Notes: generated by a model not told the origin, from the letters alone. Shown: positions 19,179-29,216, numbered from the stretch's first letter. The stretch is DNA of 64,000 nucleotides from an uncultured Cyclobacteriaceae bacterium (GCA_947492745.1 CANLOE010000008.1:1-64000), one strand, 5' to 3'. Translations and numbers: made by a program.

Positions 19179-21002
19179 CTAATTTTCTGCTAGGTAGGCA
19201 TGAACGAACTTAATGGCCATAGCCCCCTCTCCCACTGCTGAGGCTACCCTGTTCATGGCCCCTGCCCGGACATCCCCTGCTGCAAATATGCCTTCGCTAT
19301 TGGTTTCCAAGAGATAAGGTTCCCTACTGTTTTTCCACGTTTTTTTGAACTCATCGTACTTATACAAACTTAGCTTTCAACTATCGCCTATCTTCCTGTT
19401 CATTTTGCTTCACTCTGCGTTGACAATCCTCGCGATAGCGCTGCTATTCCTACGGTTCTCGCCTTGATTGAAACAAAATGACCCGCGGAATCTTATACGA
19501 CATTTAAAACCTAAATTTGTATTACTCACCGAAGTACCCGTCTCGATAAACCCTCTCTCGTTTTTGATGATGTCCAGTTGTAACCAATCGGTATAGGGCC
19601 GAGCACCGATAAAGATAAGAAGAACACTGGCCTTGACCGTTCTTACCTCGCCTGTCTCTACAGATTCCAACTCAAGCGCATTTAATTTTCCCTCACCGAT
19701 AGCTTTCGTAATGACGGTTTTTCCTTCTAGGTGTACATTATGCGTGGCCTTTATCTGATCGATAAGGTACTGTGACATGCTGCTGCTCAGGTCGGGCCTT
19801 CTCACCAGAATATAGACATTTTCGGCATATTTGGACAGGTACATGGCTGCCTGTCCCGCCGAGTTGCCACCGCCCACAATGTAGACGTCCTGCCCCTTAC
19901 AAGCCTGTGCCTCCGTAGTGGCCGCACCATAGTAGATACCGGCACCCGTAAAGTCATCAATGCCCTGTGCCGTAAGCTTTCTATAATCGACCCCTGTAGT
20001 GACCACAATACTCCGCGTATTGATCTCCTGCCCATCCGAGAACTTGATGATTTTGTATCCGTCTTTGAGCTGAACATCCGTTACCTCCTGTGGGGAGAGA
20101 AACTCTATGCCAAAACGCTTGGCCTGAGTGATGGCCCGGTGCGAAAGCTCGGCCCCGCTCAGACCTTTGGGAAAGCCCAGGTAATTCTCTATCCGCGAAC
20201 TGGTACCCGCTTGGCCGCCCGGTGCTCTTTTCTCTATCAGTAGTGTATCCAGACCTTCCGAACCTCCATAGACCGCTGCGGCCAATCCTGCAGGACCTGC
20301 ACCGATGATGGCCACGTCATACATCTTTTTGGAGGCCTCCGCACGCATTCCTATTCGTTCACCTACCTGTACCACCTCCGGATGCTCCAAAAAAGTACCA
20401 TCTTCAAAAAAGACAACGGGCAATGCGCCTTGGTCGATACCGTTCAGCTCCATAAGTTCCTTGGATTTTTCATTGCTCTCTACGTCGAGCCATTGATAAG
20501 GAATCAGATTGCCCGAAAGAAAGTCCTTGAGCGCATGCGACTTGGGCGACCATTGATAACCGAGAATCTTGATGCCCTTGAACTCGGGGGTATAAGTGCT
20601 CTGCCACTCCTCCAGCTGATCATCGATAACAGGATAGAGTTTTTCCTCCGGTGGGTTCCATGGTTTGGTCAGATAATAGTCCAGCTGTACATCGTTGATG
20701 GCCTTGATAGCGGCATCCGTGTCAGAATAAGCCGTTAGCAGTATCCGTTTTGCTTCGGGATAAATGGTCTTTGCACGGGTCAGAAAGGTGACGCCCAGCA
20801 TTTCGGGCATGCGCTGATCGGATAGAAACAAGGCCACGTCATCGCCCTGATTTTTTAATGATCTCAGTGAGTCCAGTGCTTCTTTTGCGGAAGTAGTGGA
20901 CAGTATCTTATAGTCTTTCCTATACCGATTCTTAAGGTCTCGCGCGATGGTCTTGAGTACCTGAGCATCATCGTCTACGGTAAAAATAATTGGTTTTTTC
21001 AC
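19179..21002 (-). pseudogene. Receiver domain-flavin oxidoreductase (TrxB-like) fusion, split by element A2
   Basis: The intact protein would run from 21002 to 19179. It has a CheY-like receiver (acceptor D62), a thioredoxin-like middle part (about 140-220) and an FAD/NAD(P) oxidoreductase with GAGPAG at 234-239 and GGGNSAGQ further on. The final segment SEGIFAAGDVRAGAMNRVASA is now in a separate frame. The usual TrxB CxxC is absent. The family is known as fused response regulator/thioredoxin reductase. Element A2 (19363-19521) with TTA duplications interrupts it after GTSVS. Deleting A2 and one TTA gives an in-frame ...GTSVS-KYDEF..., so the gene was intact until the insertion. A truncated product lacking the last helix-rich 58 residues may still be made. 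Confidence 0.9.
19363..19521 (-). mobile_element. Family A foldback element, copy A2 (in oxidoreductase gene)
   Basis: A 159-bp element with ends TACAAA and TTTGTA, flanked by TTA at 19360-19362 and 19522-19524. It lies inside the receiver/oxidoreductase gene and supplies in-frame stops. Confidence 0.93.
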
Positions 21003-21080
21003 TTTTTATCCTTTTGTATGGATAGCTTTAGGCTATCCTTGATAGTATAGTTATGATTTCGCTTGATGGGAAATATCTTT

Positions 21081-21275
21081 TCTCTCAGAGAAGTTTTGAA
21101 ACAGTAATTGAATTTTGCTATCATTTATTCTGAATGCGGAACGAGCGTCAGAAAACGTTCAAGAACTTGTTAACGAAGGGACCGACCGTATAAGAAAAGA
21201 TAGCAGCGTTATCGGCTCAAAATGTAATGATTTATGCCTCAAAAAAGGATACATTTTAAAACTATCTTTTGTAAA
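21081..21275. repeat. Family H repeat, copy H1
   Basis: Between the two broken genes. It is related to the copy at 22880-23085 (shared TTATTCTGAATGCGGAACGA-type left part, AACGAAGGG-type middle, GATAGCAGCGTTATC core, GGATACATTTTAAA-type right part). It has no coding potential. Boundaries are approximate. Confidence 0.6.
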
Positions 21276-21291
21276 GAGACCGATATTCGTG

Positions 21292-22843
21292 TCAAATCGG
21301 TATCCGAACCGTAAAGGCAGTTTCTCCTGGTCGAGAGCGGATTTCTATGGTACCGTTATGCTGGTTGACAATCTGCCGTACCACATCCAGCCCCAGGCCC
21401 GTACCCTCGCCAATCGATTTTGTGGTAAAGAACGGATCATAGATCTTGTCCATGATTTCATCGGGTATCCCTGTTCCCGAATCCTGGACAAGGATTCTTA
21501 TATAATCCCCCTCTTGGGCCGTTTCCATGGTCAGGCGACGATGATCGACTCCCTTCATGGCATCGATGGCATTATCGATGAGATTGGTCCATACCTGGTT
21601 CATTTCGCTGACAAATATCTTCGGTTCCCGTATAGAGGTATCGAAAGATTTTTCTACTTCTATTTGGTATTTTTTGATTTTATGATGGAGCATTTTCAGT
21701 GTATTGTGGATACCCTTATGTATGTCCGCAACTTGCTGCTCCGGGGCCTGGTCCATATGCGTATAATGCTTTACGGAACAGACCAGTTCATTGATACGTT
21801 GGGAGGAGTCTTCTATCTCGTTGACCAGTTTCTCCGTGGTCAACACCTGCCCCATCCAGTGGATGATGGGCACAAAATCCTCCGAACGAATGCTGCTCCG
21901 GACCTGTTCCAGCTCTTCTACACCGATACCGTAGTCTACGAATGCTTCCACGAGGGCATCCACCTCACCACTCTCATGCTCTTCCAGCCAGTCGGTCACT
22001 TCATCTTCCATGGCCGACTTTTCCATCATGGAGACATTGAGCGGTATTGCTTCTTTTATCTTGGAAAAGAGCATTTCGTTGATCTTGTCTACTTCCCTGT
22101 CCGATAGATCTATCTTGATCACCTTCTTGAAATTTTCGGGAAGAAAGGACAAATGCCGCTTAATACAAATTTGGGTTTTAAATGTCGTATAAGATTGCGC
22201 GGGTCATTTTGGTTTCAATCAAGGCGATAACCGCAGGGATAGCAGCGCTATCGCGAGGATTGTCAACGCAGAGTGAAGCAAAATGAACAGGAAGATAGGC
22301 GATATTTAAAAGCTAAGTTTGTATAAGTTCCTGTGCACTCCTGATGACTGCCGCCGATGGATTGTTCAGTTCATGCGCCAGTCCCGCCGATAGTTTTCCC
22401 AAGGCCATCATCTTATCGTTCTGTTGCTCCAGTTTTGTGAACCTCCGGATACGCGAACTCATGTAGTGTACCAGTACCGTAGTCAGCTCATAATGGTTCT
22501 TGATCATCTCGTCAAAAAAGGACTCTTTCAAGGAGAGTACCTGACTGTCTACAGTGGCCTCTCCGAAACCGGAAGCTTTTTCTGCCCGCGAGTAGGGCAA
22601 CTTGCCCGTTATCTCATGGGCGCCGAAAAAGCCCAAATGCCGGAACTGACCGTTCTGTTGTATTTTGATAGCAAAATTGCCTTTCAGTATGATGGACATA
22701 CAATCGATGGACTCGCCTTTTATAAACAACATTTCCCCTTTCGCATAGTCCCTTAACTCCGAATTCTCGATCAGCCATAAAAGCTGCCCCACGGGGATAG
22801 TGTCAAAAGAATCCACCTTCTTCAGTAGTTGAAGTACATCCAT
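21292..22843 (-). pseudogene. cNMP-binding-domain histidine kinase, split by element A3
   Basis: The N-terminal part (22843 to about 22326) holds a cyclic-nucleotide-binding/CRP-type domain (about 20-130) and the start of a HisKA helix with phospho-acceptor H157 in GLAHELNNPSAA. The C-terminal part (about 22160-21292) carries the HATPase: N box NLIDNAIDAMKG, G1 DSGTGIPD, G2 GEGTGLGL. Element A3 lies between them. Removing A3 and one target copy joins ...RSAQEL to KRHLSFLPENF in frame. The neighbouring broken gene encodes a receiver-oxidoreductase, so both partners of a probable redox-responsive signalling pair are interrupted by the same element family. Confidence 0.9.
22164..22323 (+). mobile_element. 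Family A foldback element, copy A3 (in histidine kinase gene)
   Basis: A 160-bp element with TACAAA and TTTGTA ends, flanked by TAA at 22161-22163 and 22324-22326. It is inserted in the kinase gene directly after the conserved HELNNPSAA segment and introduces a stop three codons into the element. Confidence 0.93.
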
Positions 22844-22879
22844 GAGCGAAGTTTATTTAGTAGATAAAATAGGAAAACC

Positions 22880-23085
22880 TTAAGAGACTGTTTTTTTATA
22901 CCTAAAACTTGTTATCGCTTATTCTGAGTGCAGAACGAGGCAGTACCGAACGTCAAAAAATGTTCAGAGAACATTTTAGCGAAGGGCCGGCCGCGTGGCA
23001 AAAGATAGCAGTGCTATCCGAGGAAATCTTCAAGATTTTGCATCAAAAGAAGTACATAAGAAAATGAAGGATATATTTTAAAGCA
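22880..23085. repeat. Family H repeat, copy H2
   Basis: Starts near AAGAGACTGTTTTTT and contains a perfect core hairpin GATAGC-AGT-GCTATC. It is related to H1 and to a fragment at 32116-32213. It sits directly upstream of the degenerate element A4. Confidence 0.6.
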
Positions 23086-23093
23086 GTTTCCAA

Positions 23094-23244
23094 TACAAAT
23101 TTAGGTTTTAAATTTCGTATAAGATTCGTGAATCATTTTGTTCTCCTCCAAATCTATTGATAGTAGCGCTATCCTAAGAATTTTTAACGCAGAGTGGGAC
23201 GAAACGAACACTACCATAGGCGAAACTTGAGAGCTATATTTGCA
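23094..23244 (+). mobile_element. Family A element, degenerate copy A4
   Basis: About 151 bp, recognisable from the TACAAATTTAGGTTTTAAAT start, the ATAGTAGCGCTAT core and the ATAGGCGAAACTTGAGAGCT end. It has many substitutions and no clear target duplication, so it is an old copy. Confidence 0.8.
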
Positions 23245-23712
23245 TAGGTCAATAAATAGTTTGGAATTACATCAAAAGCCATTGAAAAGCTTGATTCCAA
23301 GCGCTTGCGATCTTTCAAATACATGTTTTGATGATCTAGGCTCCCTTTTTGAGGTTAACCTATCCATGGCAAGTTCGCTATTGGCCACAGGATACAAAAT
23401 CAGCTATGGAAGCCCGTTCTGATATAAGGGAGCTGCTCTGGAGCAGATGCTCATAGGGCCTTGTGCGGGAGGAGAAAGCTTTGACGCCTATTTTGGTAAA
23501 CGGTTCTTTACCGTCCCCCACTATGGCACATAAGTTACCCAAAATTGAGATAATAGTGACGCTCTTTGTCACAGCAGCGGCCAACCCTCATCGACCGTCC
23601 TTAGCCACGCTTCATCTGTTATCCTGAGCCGATAACGGAAGCGAAGTATAATAATGGCATGGTTTTTTCGTAATTTGTAACAGAACCACACATTTATATA
23701 AAATCGACATTT
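23245..23712. other. Intergenic region without recognised gene
   Basis: Follows A4. It contains one minus-strand open frame (23378-23584) with no recognisable domain and no supporting neighbour. The last 60 bp form the AT-rich leader of the gene at 23713. Confidence 0.4.
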
Positions 23713-24270
23713 ATGAAACTAAGATTATTTTGTACCGCATTTGCCTGTCTGGCACTATCTCTTCAGGTTTCAGCACAAGTAGGGAAAACTTTCCCCGCAC
23801 TGAAGGCCGAAACCGTTGAAAGCAAAGTGGTCAATCTCCCAAAAGATACTCAGGACAAATACACCCTACTCGGTCTGGCCTATTCTAAAAAATCGGAAAA
23901 AGACCTGCTCACTTGGTTCAATCCTATTTATCAAAAGTTTGTACATAAGCCCAAAAAGCCCGGGCTGTTCTCTGCCTTTGCCTATGATGTCAATGTGTTT
24001 TTCGTACCCATGTTCACAGGTGTCAATGCCGCCGCCACAGGTACCGCCAAAAAGAAGGCCATGAAAAACATCGACCCTCGATTGCTGCCTCATATCCTCT
24101 TCTACAAAGGTGCCATCAAGCCCTATAAGGAAAAGCTGGGATTACAGAAAAAAGATGTCCCCTACTTCTATGTGGTCGATAAGTCGGGTAAGATCGTTTA
24201 TAGTACTACGGGTGCTTATAGCGAAAGCAAAATGGATAAGATAGAAGAAGCCGTCGATGATGGGCTTTAA
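23713..24270 (+). CDS. Secreted thioredoxin-fold-like protein without CxxC
   Basis: A 185-residue protein with a signal peptide ending near LQVSA(Q). The body has the order of a redoxin-type fold: KYTLLGLAYS, then a long helical insert, then PYFYVVDKSGKIVYSTTGAY (about 149-168), which resembles the C-terminal beta-hairpin of thioredoxin-like proteins. No CxxC pair is present, so a redox role is unlikely. Exported to the periplasm. It stands alone and is followed by a strong terminator at 24330. Function unknown. Confidence 0.75.
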   Translation: MKLRLFCTAFACLALSLQVSAQVGKTFPALKAETVESKVVNLPKDTQDKYTLLGLAYSKKSEKDLLTWFNPIYQKFVHKPKKPGLFSAFAYDVNVFFVPMFTGVNAAATGTAKKKAMKNIDPRLLPHILFYKGAIKPYKEKLGLQKKDVPYFYVVDKSGKIVYSTTGAYSESKMDKIEEAVDDGL

Positions 24271-24329
24271 TGGCCGGCTACTTATGGAGCAGAGCTTTTA
24301 TTTATAGTACCACAGCAGCAGTTATTGAA

Positions 24330-24370
24330 AAACACCGAGATGGGACATGTCCCGTCTCGGTGTTTTTTTT
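24330..24370 (+). terminator. Rho-independent terminator after 23713-24270
   Basis: Stem AACACCGAGA-GGGAC/GTCCC-TCTCGGTGTT with a short loop, followed by eight T. Confidence 0.9.
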
Positions 24371-24425
24371 GAAGGTACCCGGAAACTGTTTTGGAATCAT
24401 GCGGTAGAGCTTCTGGTATAGCTTT

Positions 24426-24752
24426 AACCCAAATTGATCAATAGGATTTCGTGATGCAAAGTGCAATAAAATCAGTGGTTTAGGTGAGGAGGCTTTTGCA
24501 TCATTAAGGTGTAATACAAATTTGGGTTTCAACTGTCGTATAAGATTCCGCGGGTCATTTTGTTTCAATCAAGGCGGGAACCGCATGGATAGCAGCGCTA
24601 TCCCGAGGATTGTCAACACAGAGTGAAGCAAAATGAACAGGAAGATAGGCGATATTTAAAAGCTAAGTTTGTATAAAACCTGTGCAGCATAAAACTGCTG
24701 ATTTTGAAGCAATTTATGTTCGTAATAGGAAGGCTATTGATCAATTTGGGTT
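24426..24752 (+). repeat. Family C foldback repeat, copy C1, carrying element A5
   Basis: Inverted ends AACCCAAATTGATCAATAG and CTATTGATCAATTTGGGTT. The element is interrupted by A5 in its centre (AAGGTG-TAA/TAA-AACC). Other copies are at 27333, 54017, 62063 and 63313. Confidence 0.85.
24515..24673 (+). mobile_element. Family A foldback element, copy A5 (inside C1)
   Basis: 159 bp, TAA duplications at 24512-24514 and 24674-24676. Nested in a family C repeat. Confidence 0.93.
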
Positions 24753-24754
24753 AA

Positions 24755-24849
24755 ATTCACTATAACAGTGCTATGCTGAATCCAATAAAACACTCTGATT
24801 TATTGCTATTTAAACCCTCGTTACGAAGTTCCAACGCATGATCCGGGTT
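24755..24849 (-). repeat. Family D repeat, half copy D1
   Basis: Core and right arm of family D, ending ACGCATGATCCGGGTT. It abuts C1 directly and overlaps neither gene. Confidence 0.75.
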
Positions 24850-24874
24850 CAATAAGTCAGAGGTTCCAGGGCCA

Positions 24875-25927
24875 TTATTTACGCTGTTTTCGGTACTGAG
24901 AGGGTGTCGTTCCTTCGTGTTTCTTGAAAGCACTATTAAAAGATGACAGACTATTGAAACCCGCATCGAAAGCAATGGAAGAAATCGTATAATTTTCTTT
25001 GTCTTTTTGTAGAAGGAATTTTTTTGCTTCCTGAATCCTGTAAAAGTTGATAAAATCATTGAAATTCTGATTGGCGTATTGGTTGATCACCTCGGAAGTC
25101 TTTTGAGGGCTCTTACCCGTTTGTTGACTGATATCCGAAAGCGATACAGAAGGTTCTCTGTACATTTTGTTATCTATGACAAGGCTGGATATCCGCTGAA
25201 ACAAATCCAGGTCATCGTTTTTCTTGAATACAGTCCCATCCAGGTCTGTTATTTTCAACTGAAATCCTTTAAAACTCAAAACATAGACCACTATAGAATA
25301 CATCATCGGACCCGTAATGTAGGGAACGGTATTTTCCACGATGTTCAAAACATAGGATATCCAGATAATACAAAAACCGATAAGCAGCATCCGTAACCAG
25401 TGGAGTATGGCCTTTTGAGATTTGGTCCTTGTTTCTCTGGTATGGGTTTTATTCGCTTTTTGTAGCGCACTGCCCGCAGTAAAAATATAAAAGGCCAAGT
25501 GCAGATAAGTAAAGATCAAAACACTGGCAAAAATGATAATCACATTATTGTTATGTATGTCCCGCCATTTTCCGGAAATAAAAAAACCGGACAGGAACAA
25601 TAAGCAGAAGGGCATTAACTCCCAAAAATGATAGCCTTGCAGTTTGGCCTTATCCTGGGTCATACTTATCACATACCATCTCAAAAAGGGACCTATCAAC
25701 AAAAGAAAAGCCAGACCTGCAAAAATATAGATGGACTCTAGGTCGTGACCAAAATTGAGCATGACCGATTTACCTACCCGAAAGGCCATGCAGACAAGTA
25801 TCAATGCCAAAAGGCGATTCGATAAGCTTTTTTTCTTTTTGGAAGCAACAAGATATACGGCAAGGACAATGCCGTGCAAAAGCCCGGCACTACTGATAAT
25901 GATCAAAAGGATATCAGAAAAATTCAA
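24875..25927 (-). CDS. Membrane-anchored AraC-family transcriptional regulator
   Basis: A 350-residue protein. The first about 215 residues contain six to seven hydrophobic segments (for example 5-26, 38-55, 66-88, 105-122, 129-150, 180-200). The C-terminal 100 residues are an AraC/XylS double helix-turn-helix ending YTISSIAFDAGFNSLSSFNS and KKHEGTTPSQYRK. This architecture is common in Bacteroidota; the signal is presumably sensed in the membrane. It is downstream of the DJ-1/PfpI-like gene (18 bp gap) on the same strand and may regulate it. Confidence 0.9.
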   Translation of the reverse strand: MNFSDILLIIISSAGLLHGIVLAVYLVASKKKKSLSNRLLALILVCMAFRVGKSVMLNFGHDLESIYIFAGLAFLLLIGPFLRWYVISMTQDKAKLQGYHFWELMPFCLLFLSGFFISGKWRDIHNNNVIIIFASVLIFTYLHLAFYIFTAGSALQKANKTHTRETRTKSQKAILHWLRMLLIGFCIIWISYVLNIVENTVPYITGPMMYSIVVYVLSFKGFQLKITDLDGTVFKKNDDLDLFQRISSLVIDNKMYREPSVSLSDISQQTGKSPQKTSEVINQYANQNFNDFINFYRIQEAKKFLLQKDKENYTISSIAFDAGFNSLSSFNSAFKKHEGTTPSQYRKQRK

Positions 25928-25945
25928 CGATTTCTTATTTCTACA

Positions 25946-27052
25946 TTAGTACTGTTTTTTCTTGGACTCATACTGCTTTACAAAGTAAGCCAAACGGATA
26001 ATATCATAAAAATCAGATAGTTTTCCGCGTATCACCGCCATAATACTATGACGTGCCAGTAGCCCCCTATCAATAGTCTTCTGTTCCTTTCCCAACATAG
26101 ACTTTATTGTTTCCTTTGATGCCGCTAAACCCTTGTCCTCATAGATGGACAAAACCCTTACTGTGTTTTCCTCTCCCGTGCTCGGCCTGTATTTGGGTTC
26201 ATAGCCCATTTGTTGTACCATAGTTTCGGCAAGGCTCCATGTCGACCAAGGGTTCTGCCCCGTTATCAGGTTCCCATCATGGCTTATTTGCTCTAAATAC
26301 ATCGGTCCCTCTTTAAAAACCGCTCCTTTCTCTATCAATCTGTCCTGTAAGAGGAAGGGAAACAGGCTATGCGCCTCCGGTATCAGTAACAGTTCTTCCT
26401 TATTGGTAAATGCGGATACTTTTCTATTTTCTGTAAGTGCCTGTCCATTGTCCAACACCACATTTACCAGTGCTGAAGGTCCATGGCATACCGCTCCTAT
26501 TACTTTATCGGACTCCTGATAGTCCTTTACCAACGATTGGATGGCCTTGTTATTTGGAAAATCGAACATAGCTCCTTTTCCTCCCGCAAAAAAGACTGCC
26601 TGATACGCTTTGGGATCTACATTTTCTATAGCTAAGGTATGGCTTGTTTTGTATTGTGCAATGGAATCATTCAAAAAGGCATGATCGTACACCCCCATAT
26701 CTTCATCATCGAGTACTACTGGAGCTTTACCCCCTTTTGGACTGGCTACATCTACTTCAAAACCATTTGCTTCAAATACATAATAAGCTCGTGCCAGTTC
26801 TGTCAGTTCATATCCCGTACTTTTATCAGTATTGCCCATCACATCCATACTGGTCACTATGGCCAGGATTTTACCTCTATGGCCTATACTATCTCGTGAC
26901 AGATAAGCTAAGTCCTTTGCTGAGGTATGGGGCATGCTGGCATCCCTCTCCGGTAGCAGACTACTGAACCAGAGCGCGAATGAGACCAATATAGCTACTA
27001 AACTGAGGATGGATAGTGATATCCATTTTAGAATTCGATACTTTCTTGACAT
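25946..27052 (-). CDS. Membrane-anchored DJ-1/PfpI family protein
   Basis: About 368 residues if started at MSRKYRILKW (27052). A start 11 codons earlier is possible but adds an atypical basic tail before the anchor. One membrane segment lies at about 10-30, followed by an extracytoplasmic DJ-1/PfpI (class I glutamine amidotransferase-like) domain. The nucleophile elbow is GAVCHGPSAL with C189-H190, and an upstream GYELTELARAYYVFEANGFEVDV segment supplies the conserved Glu. Hsp31-like glyoxalase, chaperone or protease roles are known for relatives. Likely in an operon with the AraC-family regulator. Confidence 0.87.
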   Translation of the reverse strand: MSRKYRILKWISLSILSLVAILVSFALWFSSLLPERDASMPHTSAKDLAYLSRDSIGHRGKILAIVTSMDVMGNTDKSTGYELTELARAYYVFEANGFEVDVASPKGGKAPVVLDDEDMGVYDHAFLNDSIAQYKTSHTLAIENVDPKAYQAVFFAGGKGAMFDFPNNKAIQSLVKDYQESDKVIGAVCHGPSALVNVVLDNGQALTENRKVSAFTNKEELLLIPEAHSLFPFLLQDRLIEKGAVFKEGPMYLEQISHDGNLITGQNPWSTWSLAETMVQQMGYEPKYRPSTGEENTVRVLSIYEDKGLAASKETIKSMLGKEQKTIDRGLLARHSIMAVIRGKLSDFYDIIRLAYFVKQYESKKKQY

Positions 27053-27200
27053 AACGATTATTTTTGTTTTGCCACGAAAGAACATGAATTAATCGAGAAA
27101 ATCCGATCGAATGATAATTCCGTCAGTGTAAATAATATTCAAACGAAGAAAAGTTTCGAAATTATTTTAAGAATTTGCCGTCGCTGTGTTTTTTGCCTTG

Positions 27201-27332
27201 AACCCAGATCATGCATTGGAAGATCTACTGCGGATTTAAATGGCTGCAAACCGGTCGTTGCACTACGTTTTTTGAATTCACCATAGCGGTGCTATGCCAA
27301 ATCCAATAAAACTCTCTGATTTATTGTTATTT
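27201..27332 (+). repeat. Family D foldback repeat, copy D2
   Basis: Starts AACCCAGATCATGCATTGGA, with core CATAGC-GGT-GCTATG. It runs directly into family C copy C2 at 27333, which appears to replace its right end. Confidence 0.8.
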
Positions 27333-27461
27333 AACCCAAATTGATCGATAGGATTACGTGATGAGCGTATAAAGTGCAATAAAATCAGCGGTTTAGGAGA
27401 GGAGGCTTTTGTATCACTAAGGTGACGATCCTGCGCAGCGTAAAACCTCTGATTTTGGGTT
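27333..27461 (+). repeat. Family C repeat, copy C2 (shortened)
   Basis: Left arm AACCCAAATTGATCGATAGG, core CTGCGCAG and a shortened right arm ending TTTTGGGTT. It carries no family A insertion at the site used in C1 and C4. Confidence 0.75.
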
Positions 27462-27492
27462 GAAACTGAAACTTCTATCACTGCGCGTCCAA

Positions 27493-27524
27493 TAAAAAAA
27501 ACCCTTGGAACATGCTCCAAGGGT
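27493..27524 (-). terminator. Terminator of the YfiR-like gene
   Basis: On the minus strand, ACCCTTGGA...TCCAAGGGT stem followed by an eight-T run. Confidence 0.88.
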
Positions 27525-27556
27525 CAGTTATTCTTACTATACTTTATGTAAAGGGC

Positions 27557-28078
27557 CTATAGAAGTATGGCCAGATTGGCCAGACGGCTTGATACTTTTA
27601 ACTTCGATTGTGCTATCACATCGGTATTGAGTTCAAAATGTATTTTATTGTCTACTTCCTTGAAGTTGATACCACTACCTTTTGTGCCCAGTCCTTTCGT
27701 ATTACTTACTAAAAGTATCGGCTTCCGGTCGATGATTCCTTTCAGCTTATCGAAGTCTTTCGATTTGCTCTTCCCGATATATACCATGTGGCATCCGTGC
27801 GCTTCCTGATACCCCGACAGATTTTTGATGAGTACTTTCTTACCGCTCCGCATTGAGTTATGGTAACGCTTGTCCAATATCTCATGCACGTCATTGTCAC
27901 CATAGACTCCGATGACAAAGTGATCATCCTTAAACTGTGCAGGCCATTCGAAGTATTTTAGGAAACTGAATAGCATTACCGATTGTACTTCCTTTACTGT
28001 TCCTGTTTGGGCTTGGCCTGTGGTGAATGTTCCGATGGCAAACAAAAAGATAATCGAGAATTTGAGCGATTTGTTCAT
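27557..28078 (-). CDS. YfiR/DUF4154 family periplasmic protein
   Basis: A 173-residue protein with a signal peptide ending near TGQAQ. The pattern VMLFSFLKYFEWP near the mature N-terminus, VIGVYGDNDVHEIL and the ILLVSNTKGL...SGINF region match the YfiR family. YfiR is a periplasmic repressor of the diguanylate cyclase YfiN in Pseudomonas; no cyclase is nearby here, so that role should not be assumed. Conserved length and a strong terminator downstream. Confidence 0.85.
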   Translation of the reverse strand: MNKSLKFSIIFLFAIGTFTTGQAQTGTVKEVQSVMLFSFLKYFEWPAQFKDDHFVIGVYGDNDVHEILDKRYHNSMRSGKKVLIKNLSGYQEAHGCHMVYIGKSKSKDFDKLKGIIDRKPILLVSNTKGLGTKGSGINFKEVDNKIHFELNTDVIAQSKLKVSSRLANLAILL

Positions 28079-28212
28079 GATAAATATAAGTATAGATTAA
28101 AAAATGTTGTCTCTAAAAAAAATTCGCTGTTGTAGTTTTTAATACCCTTGGACCGAAAAAGGTGTCCCCAGTTTAAGCGCTTATGCTTGCGCAGGTAAGT
28201 ATACTCATGATT

Positions 28213-28479
28213 TTACCCCTTTTGCCTTGGTTTGCGGAGAATAACCGTCCATTTTACCAAAAAACGATTGAACTCTGAGTCAGGCACCAAAAAACAGGCA
28301 TTTTCGAATTCAACCCTCTGTATTTCTTTGAAATCAACGGTGAATCCATGGAAAATCTTATCTTCCAAACTCAGATTTCTCCAAGGGGCAGCGATTTGAT
28401 AAGGTGACCTCTTATCCTTTGCTTTTGATGCTATTAAACAGATAACAATCAGATGATTGATACATGTTGATTTTATTGA
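28213..28479 (-). pseudogene. Possible gene remnant with protein-like frame
   Basis: Minus-strand frame open for 88 codons between stops, with no ATG start. Its translation looks like real protein, for example LSLEDKIFHGFTVDFKEIQ and CFLVPDSEFNRFLVKWTVIL. No family was recognised. Probably the tail of a decayed gene in an otherwise repeat-rich intergenic region. Confidence 0.35.
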
Positions 28480-28916
28480 TCAGCTTCGATAAGTAAGTCC
28501 AAAGTCGACTAAAAGTAAGCTCAAGTGTAGCTGAACATATTTATTTTCTTTATCATGACAGCGATGGTAAGTTTTTCCTTGGTTTCGTAAAAAAAGCAGT
28601 TTATTATCGGGTCCTTTTTGTTTTTCTACCAAAACACGGGAAATTGGAGCTGCATTGAAAAAAAACAAAATAAAGGTCACCTTGCGGATGACCCATTCTC
28701 GGTCTCTTATTTTACTGATTTCCTGTTGTTCGACTAAATTCAAAGAGGAGTTACCCTCGGTGCCTTGGAAAGAGGAAGCGGCTCCATGTTGGCAAAAAAA
28801 GTTCCAAGCCCGGTGTTTCTCTATAGAATACACTGAACCTGTAGGGTATATTGCAGATTATTTTGGGTTTAACGCTTTCGTGAATACGCTGTATTTGGAG
28901 CCTCTTCATGAGGACT

Positions 28917-29086
28917 TATACCCAAACGCAATTGATTTGGGACGAATTGGCTACATGGAAATTGCGAAAACCATAGGAGTACGCCCCCAATGACCAATTC
29001 TACTAATGATTTATCCATCAACCTTGGTAATGGTCGTTCTTTTGTCTCTAGGCAACATTTTCCCAAAACACTTTTCCTTGAGTATA
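28917..29086 (+). repeat. Family F repeat, copy F1
   Basis: Starts TATACCCAAACGCAATTGAT and ends CTTGAGTATA. The inner part matches the reverse complement of 63640-63808. A short upstream segment (28873-28915) is also shared with 63598-63640. The flanking region 28480-28916 holds nothing recognised. Confidence 0.75.
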
Positions 29087-29216
29087 AATACATCAGCGGT
29101 TTTTCTTGGCTACAACATAGTACAATAAGATGAATTCAAAAAATAAGTTCATTTCACGGATTTGTAGAAGCTAGGGCTATTGCATAACTCGTGTTGAATC
29201 CTAAGCTTGTTCATTT

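Noticed and set aside
19410-19520. A reading frame of about 37 codons kept open across many family A copies (TNLGFKCRIRF...)
   Set aside because: It has no start codon or ribosome site, is closed or altered in some copies, and the conservation is explained by recent copying of the element.
21115-22107. Long plus-strand open frame (330 codons) opposite the histidine kinase
   Set aside because: It is the antisense shadow of the HATPase-coding part and part of repeat H1; the minus strand shows clear kinase motifs.
23378-23584. 68-codon minus-strand open frame
   Set aside because: No recognisable domain, no Shine-Dalgarno site and no neighbour; left as unassigned intergenic DNA.
28655-28993. 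112-codon plus-strand open frame
   Set aside because: Its second half lies in repeat F1 and a segment shared with 63598-63640; the first half has no domain or plausible start context.
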